A stretch of 64,000 nt of DNA from Mycolicibacterium wolinskyi (GCF_002101965.1 NZ_LQQA01000012.1:1-64000), one strand, 5' to 3'. Positions 37,460 to 46,755 are shown, numbered from the stretch's first letter. Notes: generated from the letters alone by a model not told the origin. Numbers and translations: made by a program.

Positions 37460-37941
37460 GGGCGGTCCAGCGCGGCGGTGACTGACTGGGTGACCCGCCC
37501 GACGTCGCTGGGTGCCGGGCAGCCTGGACGGGACGAAATGCGTTGCCACAACGCCCATCCCAGTAGTGATACAGAAACCGCAGCGATGACTGGTTGCACG
37601 GGCGCCCACATATTGAGTGCGCCGCTGACGCCCAGGACGGCTACGACCAGTTTGTTGCAGACAGGGCACCCCACGGCGAGAATCGATCCGATATTGGCAA
37701 CGATGCCGGTGCGCCCCGAGGTCGTTGAGGTCGCCGATGCATCGCCGACGTAGCTCGCCGCCAGGACTGCGCTCATGACCGCGATGAGAATCCATGCGGC
37801 ATAGCCCCATCCCGGAACAGCGGTCATCCGCGCGAACCACGGGTTGGGCACCAGGGCGCTGGGAATGCCAACCGCCAAGCCAACACCCACGGCTACCGCC
37901 CCAGCGACAATGCACTGCTGCCAGCTCCTCGGATACCACAC
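37456..37941 (-). CDS. Membrane protein with CPVC motif
   Basis: 161 aa with about four helices. GCPVCNKLVVAVLG in the third helix places a CxxC pair in or near the membrane, which could bind metal or be redox active. Family not recognised. It is co-translated with M56 copy 2, so it may be that protease's sensor or partner; that is inference from context. Confidence 0.65.
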   Translation of the reverse strand: MWYPRSWQQCIVAGAVAVGVGLAVGIPSALVPNPWFARMTAVPGWGYAAWILIAVMSAVLAASYVGDASATSTTSGRTGIVANIGSILAVGCPVCNKLVVAVLGVSGALNMWAPVQPVIAAVSVSLLGWALWQRISSRPGCPAPSDVGRVTQSVTAALDRP

Positions 37942-37984
37942 GCGACATCACCTCGGTCCACACGCCATGAGTTTCTGCGACTGA

Positions 37985-38005
37985 TAGTACTGACTTAGAT
38001 AGTAG
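37985..38005. promoter_or_regulatory. Weak BlaI-type operator, CPVC protein/M56 operon
   Basis: TAGTAC and TAGTAG half-sites (TAGTACTGACTTAGATAGTAG region) 45 bases upstream of the membrane protein start. The central CTACGTA core is not kept, so this is the weakest member. Confidence 0.35.
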
Positions 38006-38157
38006 ATATGGCGAGCCGATGGTCGATGCCAATTCGGGCGCTCCAACAACGCCGTATTCGCCATGCCCGGACAGAGTTCGCGCACCGCACACGGGACCGT
38101 TACCACACCGAGACTGTGACGGGTGTTTCCCATGGGGCAGCAGTGATATACGGTGCA

Positions 38158-38170
38158 ACTACGTACTGGA
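38158..38170. promoter_or_regulatory. BlaI-type operator, ripA-like gene
   Basis: AACTACGTACTGG, 90 bases upstream of the ripA-like start. Confidence 0.5.
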
Positions 38171-38261
38171 TATCTCCTTAGTGGCCAAGTGCCCGAGGCG
38201 TGATCCAGCCGGCTCTGACCTGCTGACGGTGCGGCGCGCACCCCGCTGAGGGAGATCTTCG

Positions 38262-39641
38262 ATGAGGCCTGTCTGCCGCCTTGCCGGTTGCCTCACGGCA
38301 GCTGCGATCGCTGTGACCGGCGTGACCGTCACCAGCCCCACCGTCCAGGCGTCCCACAACGGCCAACAGCACTCCGACACCTCACAGGTGGCCGCCTTGG
38401 TGGCCGAACTCGCCGAGGCCAACCAGCAGTTGGCCGATGTCGGCGCGCTGATCCAAGCTCAGCAGGAAGGCGTGAACAAGGCACTGCTGGAGGTCTCACA
38501 AGCCCGCGACACCGCGGCTACGGCCCGCCGCGACGCCGAACTCAGTCAGCAACACCTCGCCGAGGCGGCCGCGGCCATCGACGCCGCGCAGCGACGCTTC
38601 GACCAATTCGCTGCCGCCAGCTACATCAACGGACCACCCAAGGCGCTCATCGTGGCGCCAAGCCCCGACGACATCATCGCCGCGGCCAGCGCCGACCAGA
38701 CGCTGTCCATCGGGCATCGCAACGCGCTGACCGAGCTGCACCGTGCCCGCACCGAAAAAACCAATCAGGATTCGTTGGCCCGCGCAGCCCAGCAGCGTGC
38801 CGACCAAGCCCTCGCCGATGCCCAGCGCCGCCAGGACGCCGCGGTGGCGGCATTGACCGAGGCGCAACGCCAATTCGGCACCCAACAAGCCGAAGTCGAC
38901 CGTCTCGTGGCCGCCCGAGGCTCTGCGCAGGCCCGACTGGATGCGGCACGTCCCGCGGCCACGGTCAACACCAGCTGGGACCGGTTGCCCGCCGGCCCGC
39001 CAGCCGGGCCGCGCAGTGAGGCCGGCCAGTGGGACACCACCCTGCCCATGGTGCCCAGCGCCAACGTGGCCGGTGATCCGATCGCCATCATCAACACGGT
39101 GCTGCAGATCTCGGCGACCTCAGCGCAGCTGACGGCCGACATGGGCCGTAAATTCTTGGCCGGTCTGGGAATCTTGCCGCAGGCGGCGGCGCCGGCCGAT
39201 CCCGGTTTCACCAACGGCCGCATCCCCCGTGTCTACGGCAGGCAGGCCTCCGAGTACGTCATCCGCCGGGCGATGTCACAGCTGGGTGTTCCCTATTCGT
39301 GGGGTGGCGGCAACGCCAACGGCCCGTCACGCGGCATCGATCAGGGCGCCAACACCGTCGGCTTCGACTGCTCGGGTCTGATCCTCTACGCATTCGCCGG
39401 AGTGGGCATCAAGCTCGACCACTATTCGGGCTCTCAGTACAACGCGGGACGCAAAATTCCCTCCTCCCAGATGCGCCGCGGTGACCTGATCTTCTACGGC
39501 CCCAACGCCAGCCAGCACGAAGCGATGTATCTGGGCAACGGCCAAGTGATCGAAGCTCCGTTCACCGGTTCGCAAGTCCGTATCGCGCCGGTGCGCACCA
39601 GCGGCATGATGCCGTATGTCACCCGCCTGATCGAGTACTGA
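38262..39641 (+). CDS. RipA-like NlpC/P60 peptidoglycan endopeptidase
   Basis: 459 aa, close to the length of RipA. Signal peptide ending near VQA (residue ~30), a long coiled coil (about 40-225), a linker and a C-terminal NlpC/P60 domain with Cys370 (FDCSGLI) and His419 (QHEAM). RipA-type enzymes split daughter cells by cutting peptidoglycan stem peptides, with the coiled coil as autoinhibitor. GAGGGAGA precedes the ATG. It is an extra copy of a normally chromosomal cell-division enzyme. Confidence 0.88.
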   Translation: MRPVCRLAGCLTAAAIAVTGVTVTSPTVQASHNGQQHSDTSQVAALVAELAEANQQLADVGALIQAQQEGVNKALLEVSQARDTAATARRDAELSQQHLAEAAAAIDAAQRRFDQFAAASYINGPPKALIVAPSPDDIIAAASADQTLSIGHRNALTELHRARTEKTNQDSLARAAQQRADQALADAQRRQDAAVAALTEAQRQFGTQQAEVDRLVAARGSAQARLDAARPAATVNTSWDRLPAGPPAGPRSEAGQWDTTLPMVPSANVAGDPIAIINTVLQISATSAQLTADMGRKFLAGLGILPQAAAPADPGFTNGRIPRVYGRQASEYVIRRAMSQLGVPYSWGGGNANGPSRGIDQGANTVGFDCSGLILYAFAGVGIKLDHYSGSQYNAGRKIPSSQMRRGDLIFYGPNASQHEAMYLGNGQVIEAPFTGSQVRIAPVRTSGMMPYVTRLIEY

Positions 39642-39677
39642 CCTGTCGCGCCCTCCCACCGTGTACCCGTTCGACGG

Positions 39678-41210
39678 TTACCCGGTGTAGTCCAGGCGGG
39701 TCATCATCCCCGCCTCCTGGTGATAGGTGTTGTGGCAGTGCAGCATCCACACGCCGGGGTTGTCAGCGACGAACGTCACCCGCAGCTTCTGCATGGGCAA
39801 CACGATCACGGTGTCTTTGCGTGCACCCAGGCGCCCGTCGTCGCCCACCACCTGAAATGTGTGCCCGTGCAGATGCATCGGATGCCACATCATCGACGAG
39901 TTGGTGAACGTCAGCGCCACCCGCTGCCCTTCTCGCACGGCCAGGGGTCGGGTTTTGCTGAACGCCAGGCCATTGATCGTCCAGTCGTAGTTCATCATCG
40001 ACCCGCCCAGCTCGGCCGGCAGCTCGGCATCGGTGGGTGACTCGGGGAAAGTGGCCTGCGGCGTCGCGGTGAACGACGAGACCGTGCCGACGCGGCCTTG
40101 AAGCTCGGGTGGCGCGAAGTCGGGTGACGGCGCTGACCCCGCCCCCGTCACCAGCAGAGCCCGTGTCGATGCCTTCTTGCCCTCAGCAGCCGCCACCAGT
40201 GGGAACACCCCGTCTGCGGCGGTCACCGTCACGTCATAGCGTTCGCCCATCCCGATCAGCAGTGCATCGACCTCGGTCGGAACGACAGGAAATCCGTCGG
40301 TGTGCGTGACGGTCATCGGGTGGTCAGCCAACGCGACCCGAAACGCGGTGTCGGAGCCGGCATTGATGAATCGGATCCGTATCCGCTGACCGGGACGCGC
40401 CCGGAAACTATGCGGCGCCTGCGCATTACGGCCGTTGATCACATACATCGGATACTCGACATCGCCGGCGTCTCCGCCGAGCAGATCGCTGGCAGCGCCC
40501 ATCGAGCTCATCCCAGCGCCCCCGCTCATGCCCGGCATGTCGCCCATCCCGGGCATGTCGTGGCCCCCTCCGGACCCGCTGCGGAGGCGGTCATAGATCT
40601 GTGCCGGGCTGGAACCGACGCCGTCGGTCCAGTCGTCGAGCATCACCACCCACTCCGCGTCGTAGCGGCCCGGTTCGGCCGGGTCATCGGCGATCACCGG
40701 GAAGTACAAGCCCGTGTCGGCGTCCAGGCCGACATGCGGGTGGGCCCAGTAGGTGCCGGGATGGGGCAGTGAGAACCGGTAGGTGAACTCGCTGCCGTCG
40801 TCGACATCGGGGGTGGCAGGTGATGCGCCGTCCATATCGTTGCGCAGCGCAATGCCGTGCCAGTGCACCGATGTCGCATGGCCGAGTCGATTGCGCAGCG
40901 TGACCTTCAGTTCGTCGCCGACCGACGCCCGCACCAGCGGACCGGGCACACTGCCGTTGTAGGCGATCGTCTCGGCGACTCTGCCGCCAAGGTCGACGCG
41001 GGTCCGCTCGGCGGTCAGGGTGGTGGATACGGTCCGGCCGCTGTGGGGGCGACGCGCCTCCGCGGCAGCGATGGCGTCCGATGAAGCGTCGGTGGATGCC
41101 GAGGTGGCGGCATCGCGCTGACACCCCGCGACCACCGTGGCGCCCAACGCGGCGGTGGCCAGGAGGAAACCGCGGCGGCTTACCCGCGCCCTGCTGTCGC
41201 AGTCATCCAT
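39678..41210 (-). CDS. mmcO: Multicopper oxidase (MmcO-like lipoprotein)
   Basis: 510 aa. A twin-arginine signal (SRRGFLL) is joined to a lipobox (VVAGC, Cys30). Copper ligands are HWHG, WAHPH, HPMHLHGH and HCHNTYHQEAGMM, the four classic blocks. A Met-rich insert (MPGMGDMPGMSGG and more) is typical of copper-tolerance oxidases. It oxidises Cu(I) to Cu(II) outside the membrane. The start overlaps the small membrane protein gene upstream. No BlaI or RicR site was seen. Confidence 0.93.
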   Translation of the reverse strand: MDDCDSRARVSRRGFLLATAALGATVVAGCQRDAATSASTDASSDAIAAAEARRPHSGRTVSTTLTAERTRVDLGGRVAETIAYNGSVPGPLVRASVGDELKVTLRNRLGHATSVHWHGIALRNDMDGASPATPDVDDGSEFTYRFSLPHPGTYWAHPHVGLDADTGLYFPVIADDPAEPGRYDAEWVVMLDDWTDGVGSSPAQIYDRLRSGSGGGHDMPGMGDMPGMSGGAGMSSMGAASDLLGGDAGDVEYPMYVINGRNAQAPHSFRARPGQRIRIRFINAGSDTAFRVALADHPMTVTHTDGFPVVPTEVDALLIGMGERYDVTVTAADGVFPLVAAAEGKKASTRALLVTGAGSAPSPDFAPPELQGRVGTVSSFTATPQATFPESPTDAELPAELGGSMMNYDWTINGLAFSKTRPLAVREGQRVALTFTNSSMMWHPMHLHGHTFQVVGDDGRLGARKDTVIVLPMQKLRVTFVADNPGVWMLHCHNTYHQEAGMMTRLDYTG

Positions 41211-41445
41211 TGCCCGTAGCCTCCTGCTGTCTGCCGTCGCGGGATGTTCGTGCTTTGTGACCGTGCCCCGCCGGGTTCATCAGTGTCGCGCGGGCCGGCC
41301 GCTCATCGCGGGTGCCGTGTCCGAACAACACGGTGGCGGTGATGAGCGCGGTCAGCCAACACAGCATCACCGCGCCGGTCAGCAGCACCACCGTGTCCCA
41401 GTCACCGCTGATGTCCATCACGTTCAGCGTCGATCGCGCAGCCAT
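41203..41445 (-). CDS. Small single-helix membrane protein upstream of the oxidase
   Basis: 80 aa with one helix (TVVLLTGAVMLCWLTALITATVLF) and a polar tail with His. AAGGAGA before the ATG at 41445. It overlaps the multicopper oxidase start by eight bases and forms an operon with it, possibly a membrane accessory. Divergent from the two-component system. Confidence 0.65.
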   Translation of the reverse strand: MAARSTLNVMDISGDWDTVVLLTGAVMLCWLTALITATVLFGHGTRDERPARATLMNPAGHGHKARTSRDGRQQEATGNG

Positions 41446-41499
41446 GTCGGTCTCCTTCGCCCACTACCATGACCGGTGCACGGCAGTGAATCGATAAGG

Positions 41500-41523
41500 G
41501 TCGTGTGAAGATTCGTTGAAGAA
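41500..41523. promoter_or_regulatory. Candidate TTC-N3-GAA response element
   Basis: TTCGTTGAAGAA (41512-41523) with GTGTGAAG just before. Similar elements occur at 44227 (TTCAATGAAGAA) and 49111 (TTCATCGAAAGA). It could be bound by the adjacent OmpR-type regulator; speculative. Confidence 0.3.
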
Positions 41524-41561
41524 GCTCGTCGGACGTTTGTGGCGTGGGTTCACTCGGCACC

Positions 41562-42311
41562 ATGAACACCATGAACGCTGTGTCACGGCCACCGGTCGAC
41601 GCTCCCGTGTTTCGGGCGCTCGTCGTCGACGATGAGACCGCCCTTGCCGAGGTGGTGGCCAGCTACCTGGTGCGCGAACAGTTCGCCACCCACGTCGCCC
41701 ACACCGGCCCCGACGCGCTGGCGCTGGCCCGAACCGTCGACCCCGATGTCGTGGTCCTCGACCTTGGGTTGCCCGGCATCGACGGGCTGGAGGTCTGCCG
41801 GCAGTTACGTACCTTTTCTGACGCCTACGTCGTCATCTTGACCGCCTGTGACACCGAGATGGACACCATTCTGGGGTTGACCGTCGGCGCCGACGACTAT
41901 GTCACCAAACCGTTCAGCCCGCGCGAATTGGTCGCCCGCATCCGTGCCATGTTGCGCCGCCCCCGCACCCCTGGGAGCCCAGCACCTAACAGGTCTCCGG
42001 CGCCCGCACCTGTCGAGATCGGCCCGCTGCGTATCGACGTGGCAGCTCGCGAAGTGACTCTGCATGGACAGCCAATCCGCTTGACCCGCATGGAATTCGA
42101 CCTGCTGGCCGCCTTGGCGGCCCGTCCGGGTGTCGTGATGAGCCGCCGCCAGTTGCTGGAGGTGGTCCGCGGCGGCCCGTGGGTGGGCAACGATCACCTC
42201 GTCGACGTCCACATCGGACACGTGCGGCGCAAACTGGGTGACGACCCGGCCGCCCCTGGCTATGTCGTCACGGTGCGCGGCGTGGGCTATCGAATCGGGA
42301 ACGGACAATGA
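41562..42311 (+). CDS. OmpR-family response regulator
   Basis: 249 aa from ATG 41562 (GTG 41544 also possible). Intact receiver with VVVLDLGLPG phospho-Asp and YVTKPF Lys, then a winged helix (FDLLAALAARPGVVMSRRQLLE). It overlaps the kinase by four bases. Divergent from the multicopper oxidase, so it may control copper genes in the manner of CopR/CusR; ligand not shown. Confidence 0.92.
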   Translation: MNTMNAVSRPPVDAPVFRALVVDDETALAEVVASYLVREQFATHVAHTGPDALALARTVDPDVVVLDLGLPGIDGLEVCRQLRTFSDAYVVILTACDTEMDTILGLTVGADDYVTKPFSPRELVARIRAMLRRPRTPGSPAPNRSPAPAPVEIGPLRIDVAAREVTLHGQPIRLTRMEFDLLAALAARPGVVMSRRQLLEVVRGGPWVGNDHLVDVHIGHVRRKLGDDPAAPGYVVTVRGVGYRIGNGQ

Positions 42312-43459
42312 CGCATCCGACGGCGCAGCGCTTTTGGAGGACTCCCGGAATCGGGATGCGGCTGCTGATCGCGCAAACCGCGGTGCTGCTGGCCGGTGCA
42401 ATCACCACGTGGTTGGTCGCCGCGGTTGTCGGGCCACCGCTGTTTCGTGAACACCTGCACCGTGCCGGTGTCCCCTCGGATTCTGCCGAAGAGCTGCATG
42501 CCGAGGAGGCCTACCAATACGCGACCATGCTGTCGCTGGGTGGGGCCGTCATTGTCGCGGCCGCCACAGCGATCTTGGTTACCTGGTATGTCAGTCGCAG
42601 GCTGCAACGCTCGGTCGCCGAGGTGGCCTCGGCGGCCAGCGGCGTCGCCGACGGCCGCTACGGCACCCGGGTGCCACCGCCGCGTTTGGGCGCCGACTTC
42701 GATTCGCTGGCACACGCGTTCAACCACATGGCCGCACAGTTGCAGGCCGTCGACGCCAACCGGCGCCAACTTTTCAGCGACTTGGCCCACGAGATCCGCA
42801 CCCCGGTATCGGTCCTGGATGCCTACATCGAGGCTGTGGAGGACGGTGTGCGATCACTGACCCCCGACACCACAGCGATGCTGCGCGACCAAACCCGCAG
42901 ACTCGTCCGCTTCGCCGAAGATGTCGCCGCGCTCGCCCAGGCAGAGGAAGGCACCGCCTCGATGTCGATGGCCGAGCTCGATATCACCGAGGTAATGCTC
43001 GGCGCAGCCACCGCGTTCACCGACCGCTTCCAGGCCAAGCAGGTGTCGCTGGAGACAGACCTGCCCTCGCCGCTGCCGCCCGCGTACGGCGACAGGCAGC
43101 GGCTGGCGCAGGTGCTCACCAACCTGCTCGACAACGCCCTGCGCCACACCCCACCGCATGGAACCGTCAGTGTCAATGCACGAACCCGCGGCGACCGCAT
43201 CCTGCTCCAGGTCACCGACACCGGTGAGGGCATCTCCGCTCAGCACCTTCCTCATGTGTTTGACCGTCTGTACCGTGCTGATCCGGCCCGGACCCGCGAT
43301 CACGGGGGATCAGGACTGGGGCTGTCCATCGTCAAGGCGATCGTCGAGGCGCACGGCGGCATCATCAGCGTGGAAAGCCCCAGCAGCACAGGACATACCA
43401 CGTTTACCATCACACTGCCGGTCTCTGCCGCGCAGCGCGGCCGGCCGCCTATCAATTAG
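42308..43459 (+). CDS. Sensor histidine kinase
   Basis: 383 aa. Two transmembrane helices (about 17-40 and 80-97) bracket a short ~40-residue sensor loop, then HAMP, the phospho-His in DLAHEIRTP and the ATPase motifs LTNLLDNALRHTP and GGSGLGLSIV. The loop lacks obvious Met/Cys copper sites. Partner of the upstream regulator. Confidence 0.92.
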   Translation: MTHPTAQRFWRTPGIGMRLLIAQTAVLLAGAITTWLVAAVVGPPLFREHLHRAGVPSDSAEELHAEEAYQYATMLSLGGAVIVAAATAILVTWYVSRRLQRSVAEVASAASGVADGRYGTRVPPPRLGADFDSLAHAFNHMAAQLQAVDANRRQLFSDLAHEIRTPVSVLDAYIEAVEDGVRSLTPDTTAMLRDQTRRLVRFAEDVAALAQAEEGTASMSMAELDITEVMLGAATAFTDRFQAKQVSLETDLPSPLPPAYGDRQRLAQVLTNLLDNALRHTPPHGTVSVNARTRGDRILLQVTDTGEGISAQHLPHVFDRLYRADPARTRDHGGSGLGLSIVKAIVEAHGGIISVESPSSTGHTTFTITLPVSAAQRGRPPIN

Positions 43460-43466
43460 CGCCGTA

Positions 43467-44111
43467 CTATAATGAGTCCGCAATCTCGCGCATGGTGGCA
43501 ATCTCTTGCTGCTGTGCGGTGACGATGGACTGAGCCAGGGCAACGGCTGCGGGGAACTGCCCGGTGTCAATCTCGGTCTGGGCCATCGTGATCGCGCCGT
43601 TGTGGTGCTCAATCATCTGGGTAAGAAACAACTTCGAGGCCTCGGCGCCTTGAGCGTCGCGCAGCGCGGCCATGTCCTGCTCGGTCATCATGCCCTCGCC
43701 TGTGGTTCCCATATCGTGGCCGGGCATGCCCGGCATCGCACTATCTGATGGCGGTGCCGAGACACCCCAATCGTTCAGCCATCCTTGCATCTGGTCGATC
43801 TCGGGGCCTTGAGCCGCCTTGATGGCGTTGGCCAATGTCACCACGCGGGGGTCGATGTCCTGCTTGGCCAACACCACGTCGGCCATCTCGATCGCCTGAC
43901 GGTGGTGAGGAATCATGCCTTGCGCGAACGCAACGTCTGCGTCGTTGTGCGCCTGGGCGGGCGCATCGCCGGCCGAAGCCGGGGCTGGTGTCGACGTCGA
44001 GGTCGTCATCGCCGACATATCGTGACTGTTGTCAGCGCTGCTGCAACCGCTCACCACCAGTGCCACGCCGACCACGCCCGCCGCCACCACGCCTAGCCGT
44101 TCAACTCGCAT
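43467..44111 (-). CDS. DUF305 metal-associated lipoprotein
   Basis: 214 aa. Lipobox VVSGC, a Ser/Thr/Ala linker with HDMSAM, then the DUF305 repeat with MIPHHRQAIEMAD and MIEHHNGAITMAQ. These His/Met pairs are the hallmark of DUF305 proteins, several of which bind copper at the cell surface. It is convergent with the kinase gene. Confidence 0.88.
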   Translation of the reverse strand: MRVERLGVVAAGVVGVALVVSGCSSADNSHDMSAMTTSTSTPAPASAGDAPAQAHNDADVAFAQGMIPHHRQAIEMADVVLAKQDIDPRVVTLANAIKAAQGPEIDQMQGWLNDWGVSAPPSDSAMPGMPGHDMGTTGEGMMTEQDMAALRDAQGAEASKLFLTQMIEHHNGAITMAQTEIDTGQFPAAVALAQSIVTAQQQEIATMREIADSL

Positions 44112-44226
44112 TCCAGTCCCTTTTCCATGTCATGGTGCTTACGTGCTGTCACTCCGACCGAGCAGCACCCACCCCGAGCCCGCGTCTGCTCAAGAATGCC
44201 CCTTTCATCCGGTAAGTGGTTCGACT

Positions 44227-44238
44227 TTCAATGAAGAA
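44227..44238. promoter_or_regulatory. Candidate TTC-N3-GAA response element
   Basis: TTCAATGAAGAA about 115 bases upstream of the DUF305 gene, like the element before the two-component system. Confidence 0.25.
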
Positions 44239-44318
44239 CCCGTAAAGACTGCTCGCGCCGGGGGCACGCTCGCACCATCGCCGGCCCCAATCCGGGGTGG
44301 TCCAGGCCGCACACGATG

Positions 44319-44774
44319 TCAGACGCCCATCCACGGCTGGGTGAGCATCGCCGCGTGCAGCTGCTGGTTGATTTCGAGTGCGAGTAGCAACGTCGCCCCC
44401 ATCGCGATGCGCAGCGGGCGCGGTAGGTCGACGACGATCCAGCGTCCACCGAACCTTTCGACGGCGGCGCGGACCAGCACAAGTACCGCAGCCAGGACCA
44501 AGACCGGTCCTGCCGGGTTGTAGTGCACCGCGGTGACGATGTCGCCGTGCAACGTCAGGTAGACCGATCGTGTTGCCCCGCACAGTGGATCCATCACACC
44601 GATCGCATGTAGTGGACCGTGCAGACTCGCGCGCGGGATACCCAGCACCGCAATAGCACTTGCTATTGCTAACCCACACAGCGCTGTCCACACCCAGCCC
44701 CGGTGAACGGGCCGGGTGGACAGTGTCGGCGTGAATCGATGGCCACAGCGGTGGCCATCGCCCTCGGCGAACAT
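44319..44774 (-). CDS. DUF2752 membrane protein
   Basis: 151 aa with about four helices and the family motif MDPLCGATRSVYLTLHGD followed by YNPAGP. Function unknown. Orientation is shared with DUF305 and ripC. Confidence 0.75.
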   Translation of the reverse strand: MFAEGDGHRCGHRFTPTLSTRPVHRGWVWTALCGLAIASAIAVLGIPRASLHGPLHAIGVMDPLCGATRSVYLTLHGDIVTAVHYNPAGPVLVLAAVLVLVRAAVERFGGRWIVVDLPRPLRIAMGATLLLALEINQQLHAAMLTQPWMGV

Positions 44775-44843
44775 TGATGGCCCTTCTCGCTCAACTGAAG
44801 GCTAGCCCGAACATCGTCGCAGCGCGCCCGTCACCACACGCGT

Positions 44844-45962
44844 CTACCAGCGTCGTGCGTTGTGGATCGGCGCGGATGAGATCGGGGCCACCCGCACTGG
44901 TGTACCAAATGTTGAGGCGTGCACCATCATCCCGTCGCCGATGTAGATCCCCGCGTGCGAAACATCGTCGTAGAACGTGACGATATCTCCAGGTTGCAGA
45001 TCCGACACGGCCACCGGCTGGCCACCGGCAGCCAAGGCTTGACTGGAGTGCGGAAGCGATTTGCCTGTCTGCTGGAAGGCCCACATGATCAACCCCGAAC
45101 AATCGAACGCATCCGGTCCGGCAGCTCCCCAGGAATACGGCGCCCCCACACGCGTCAAGGCTGCTTGCACAACGAGCGCGCCCTGGCCTGAAGGTTCGGG
45201 TGTGCTGCCCTGCGGGGGCCCGTCGCCGGGCACAGGCGGGGCGGGCAGCGCCACCACCGCAGGGTCCGGCGCGACGCCCGGCGGCACCGCACCAGGGGGT
45301 GGCGGGGGCCCGAGATCGGCCAGTGTGGCGCGTTGATCGGGGGTCAACTCCTCGTATTGTGCCTGCACAGCGCTGATTTCGCGTTGCAGCTGGCTTTGTT
45401 TGGCCTGTAGTTCGGCGCGTACGGCTGCGGCTTGCTCGGCTGCCGAGCGCGCCGCGGCCGCCGATGCCTCAGAGCTGCGGGCCGCCGTTTGCGCTTGCTC
45501 GTGAGCGATCCTGAACGCGCGGATCTGGTCAGTCATCTGTGTCGACATCGCACGTTTGGTCGCCAATTCGTCGATGAGTTGCTGCGGTGACTCGGCTGTC
45601 AGTACGGCCGTCCACCCGTCGGGATTGCCGCCCATGTAGGTGGCCGCGGCGATCTTGTCGACCGCCAACTTCTGGCGCTGCAGCTGATCACTGGCGGCCG
45701 TCAGCGCCGTCTCATCGCGGATCTTCAGCGTTTCGGCGTCGCGTTGGGCGGCCAGTTTGGTGTCGAGGTCGAGCTGCGCCGCGTGCATGGCCTCGGTGGT
45801 CTGCTCGGATCTGCGGGACAGCTCGTTGAGCGTGGCCAACGCATCAGAGGCGGGGTCGGCGTTGACGCCGGCCGATACCCCGATCACCGACATCGTCACT
45901 GCTACAAGCACACTGGCGAGCAATCGCGCTGTACGCGTTCGCCTCAAACGAGTGGTTGGCAA
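44844..45962 (-). CDS. RipC-like NlpC/P60 peptidoglycan endopeptidase
   Basis: 372 aa. Signal peptide (to about residue 35), a long coiled coil (about 40-210), a Pro-rich linker and an NlpC/P60 domain with FDCSGLI and the ending VRVAPISSAPIHNARRW. This layout and ending match mycobacterial RipC, the FtsX-activated endopeptidase. The BlaI-type operator at 45993 lies 30 bases upstream. Confidence 0.87.
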   Translation of the reverse strand: MPTTRLRRTRTARLLASVLVAVTMSVIGVSAGVNADPASDALATLNELSRRSEQTTEAMHAAQLDLDTKLAAQRDAETLKIRDETALTAASDQLQRQKLAVDKIAAATYMGGNPDGWTAVLTAESPQQLIDELATKRAMSTQMTDQIRAFRIAHEQAQTAARSSEASAAAARSAAEQAAAVRAELQAKQSQLQREISAVQAQYEELTPDQRATLADLGPPPPPGAVPPGVAPDPAVVALPAPPVPGDGPPQGSTPEPSGQGALVVQAALTRVGAPYSWGAAGPDAFDCSGLIMWAFQQTGKSLPHSSQALAAGGQPVAVSDLQPGDIVTFYDDVSHAGIYIGDGMMVHASTFGTPVRVAPISSAPIHNARRW

Positions 45963-45992
45963 GACGTGACCCTTCGCGCCGAGTCTTAATTC

Positions 45993-46012
45993 CTTAGTAC
46001 GTACGTACGTAG
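45993..46012. promoter_or_regulatory. BlaI-type operator, ripC-like gene
   Basis: CTTAGTACGTACGTACGTAG: tandem ACGT/TACG repeats, so the palindrome can be read in several registers. Confidence 0.6.
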
Positions 46013-46085
46013 CGCCCAGATAGATTACGAAATGGTAACGTGTTGTCCATGATGCCGGCGCTCGCCGTCGCCGGCCGAGATCACA

Positions 46086-46655
46086 TCAGGCTCGGGGCCG
46101 CAGTCCGTCGGTAACGAGGCAGACCAGGCGTTGCAGTTCGTCATCGGTGGTCACTGTGGCTGCGGCGTTGAGGGCATGCAGACAGTAGCGGGCTAACTCG
46201 CCGGCATCGACATCGTCGCGCACGGCCGGGGTGCCAGCCGATTCCTCGATGAGCCCGCGCACCAAGTTGCAGAGCCGGTCGTGGGCGACAATGACGTGAT
46301 GGCTGGGATGCAGCAGTTGCACGAGGGCGGTGTCGTGGCCGCGGCGCTGGTGCACGATGCGGGCGTACGCCGTCAGGACCGCATCGAGTCGTTGCGGGCC
46401 TGAGCCGTCGCGGATCTGCTGCAATTGGTGGAGGTGTTCGTCGACCTGGCGGTCATGCCAGGCGTGCAGGATGGTCTCGACGTCGGGAAAGTATTTGTAG
46501 AGCGTGGCCCGGCCGATGCCGGCCTGTTCGGCGACCTGCGCCATGGTGACGGCGCGAAGCCCCACCTCGCTGACCAGTGCTGCTGCGGCATCCAGGATCG
46601 ACTGCCGCACGTTGCGGCGGTGGGACTCGATTGTGTCGTTCCAGAGCTTCGGCAC
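46086..46655 (-). CDS. TetR-family repressor
   Basis: 189 aa from the GTG at 46655. N-terminal HTH (SEVGLRAVTMAQVAEQAGIGRATLYKYF) with the usual KYF ending. Divergent from a methyltransferase-DUF2218 operon and next to its promoter, so it probably represses that operon. Ligand unknown. Confidence 0.88.
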   Translation of the reverse strand: MPKLWNDTIESHRRNVRQSILDAAAALVSEVGLRAVTMAQVAEQAGIGRATLYKYFPDVETILHAWHDRQVDEHLHQLQQIRDGSGPQRLDAVLTAYARIVHQRRGHDTALVQLLHPSHHVIVAHDRLCNLVRGLIEESAGTPAVRDDVDAGELARYCLHALNAAATVTTDDELQRLVCLVTDGLRPRA

Positions 46656-46696
46656 GCTCCAACGATACAACTCAACCACAGAGACGACGGAAAGTC

Positions 46697-46725
46697 TTGA
46701 CTATAGACACGATGTCTCGTTAAAT
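46697..46725 (+). promoter_or_regulatory. Promoter with TetR operator in the spacer
   Basis: -35 TTGACT (46697-46702), 17-base spacer, -10 TTAAAT (46720-46725). The spacer holds AGACACGATGTCT (46705-46717), a 5-N3-5 inverted repeat suited to TetR binding. It drives the methyltransferase gene at 46756. Confidence 0.6.
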
Positions 46726-46755
46726 CGTCTGGGAAGCCGACGAGGAGCAACCGTC

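Larger units (their letters stand above)
37942..38261. other. Divergent intergenic region with two operators
   Basis: Between the CPVC membrane protein and ripA. Holds BlaI-type sites at 37985 and 38158, one for each direction. No convincing gene. Confidence 0.5.

Noticed and set aside
37460..38158. Extension of M56 copy 2 to a 533-codon protein
   Set aside because: The upstream part is antisense-like sequence over the CPVC membrane gene; ATGA overlap marks the real start.
38019..38249. Small plus-strand frame before ripA
   Set aside because: No ribosome site, Cys/Pro/Arg composition of a random frame, and it covers an operator.
43463..43475. TATAAT as a -10 box
   Set aside because: It lies between two convergent gene ends with no suitable -35 or downstream gene.
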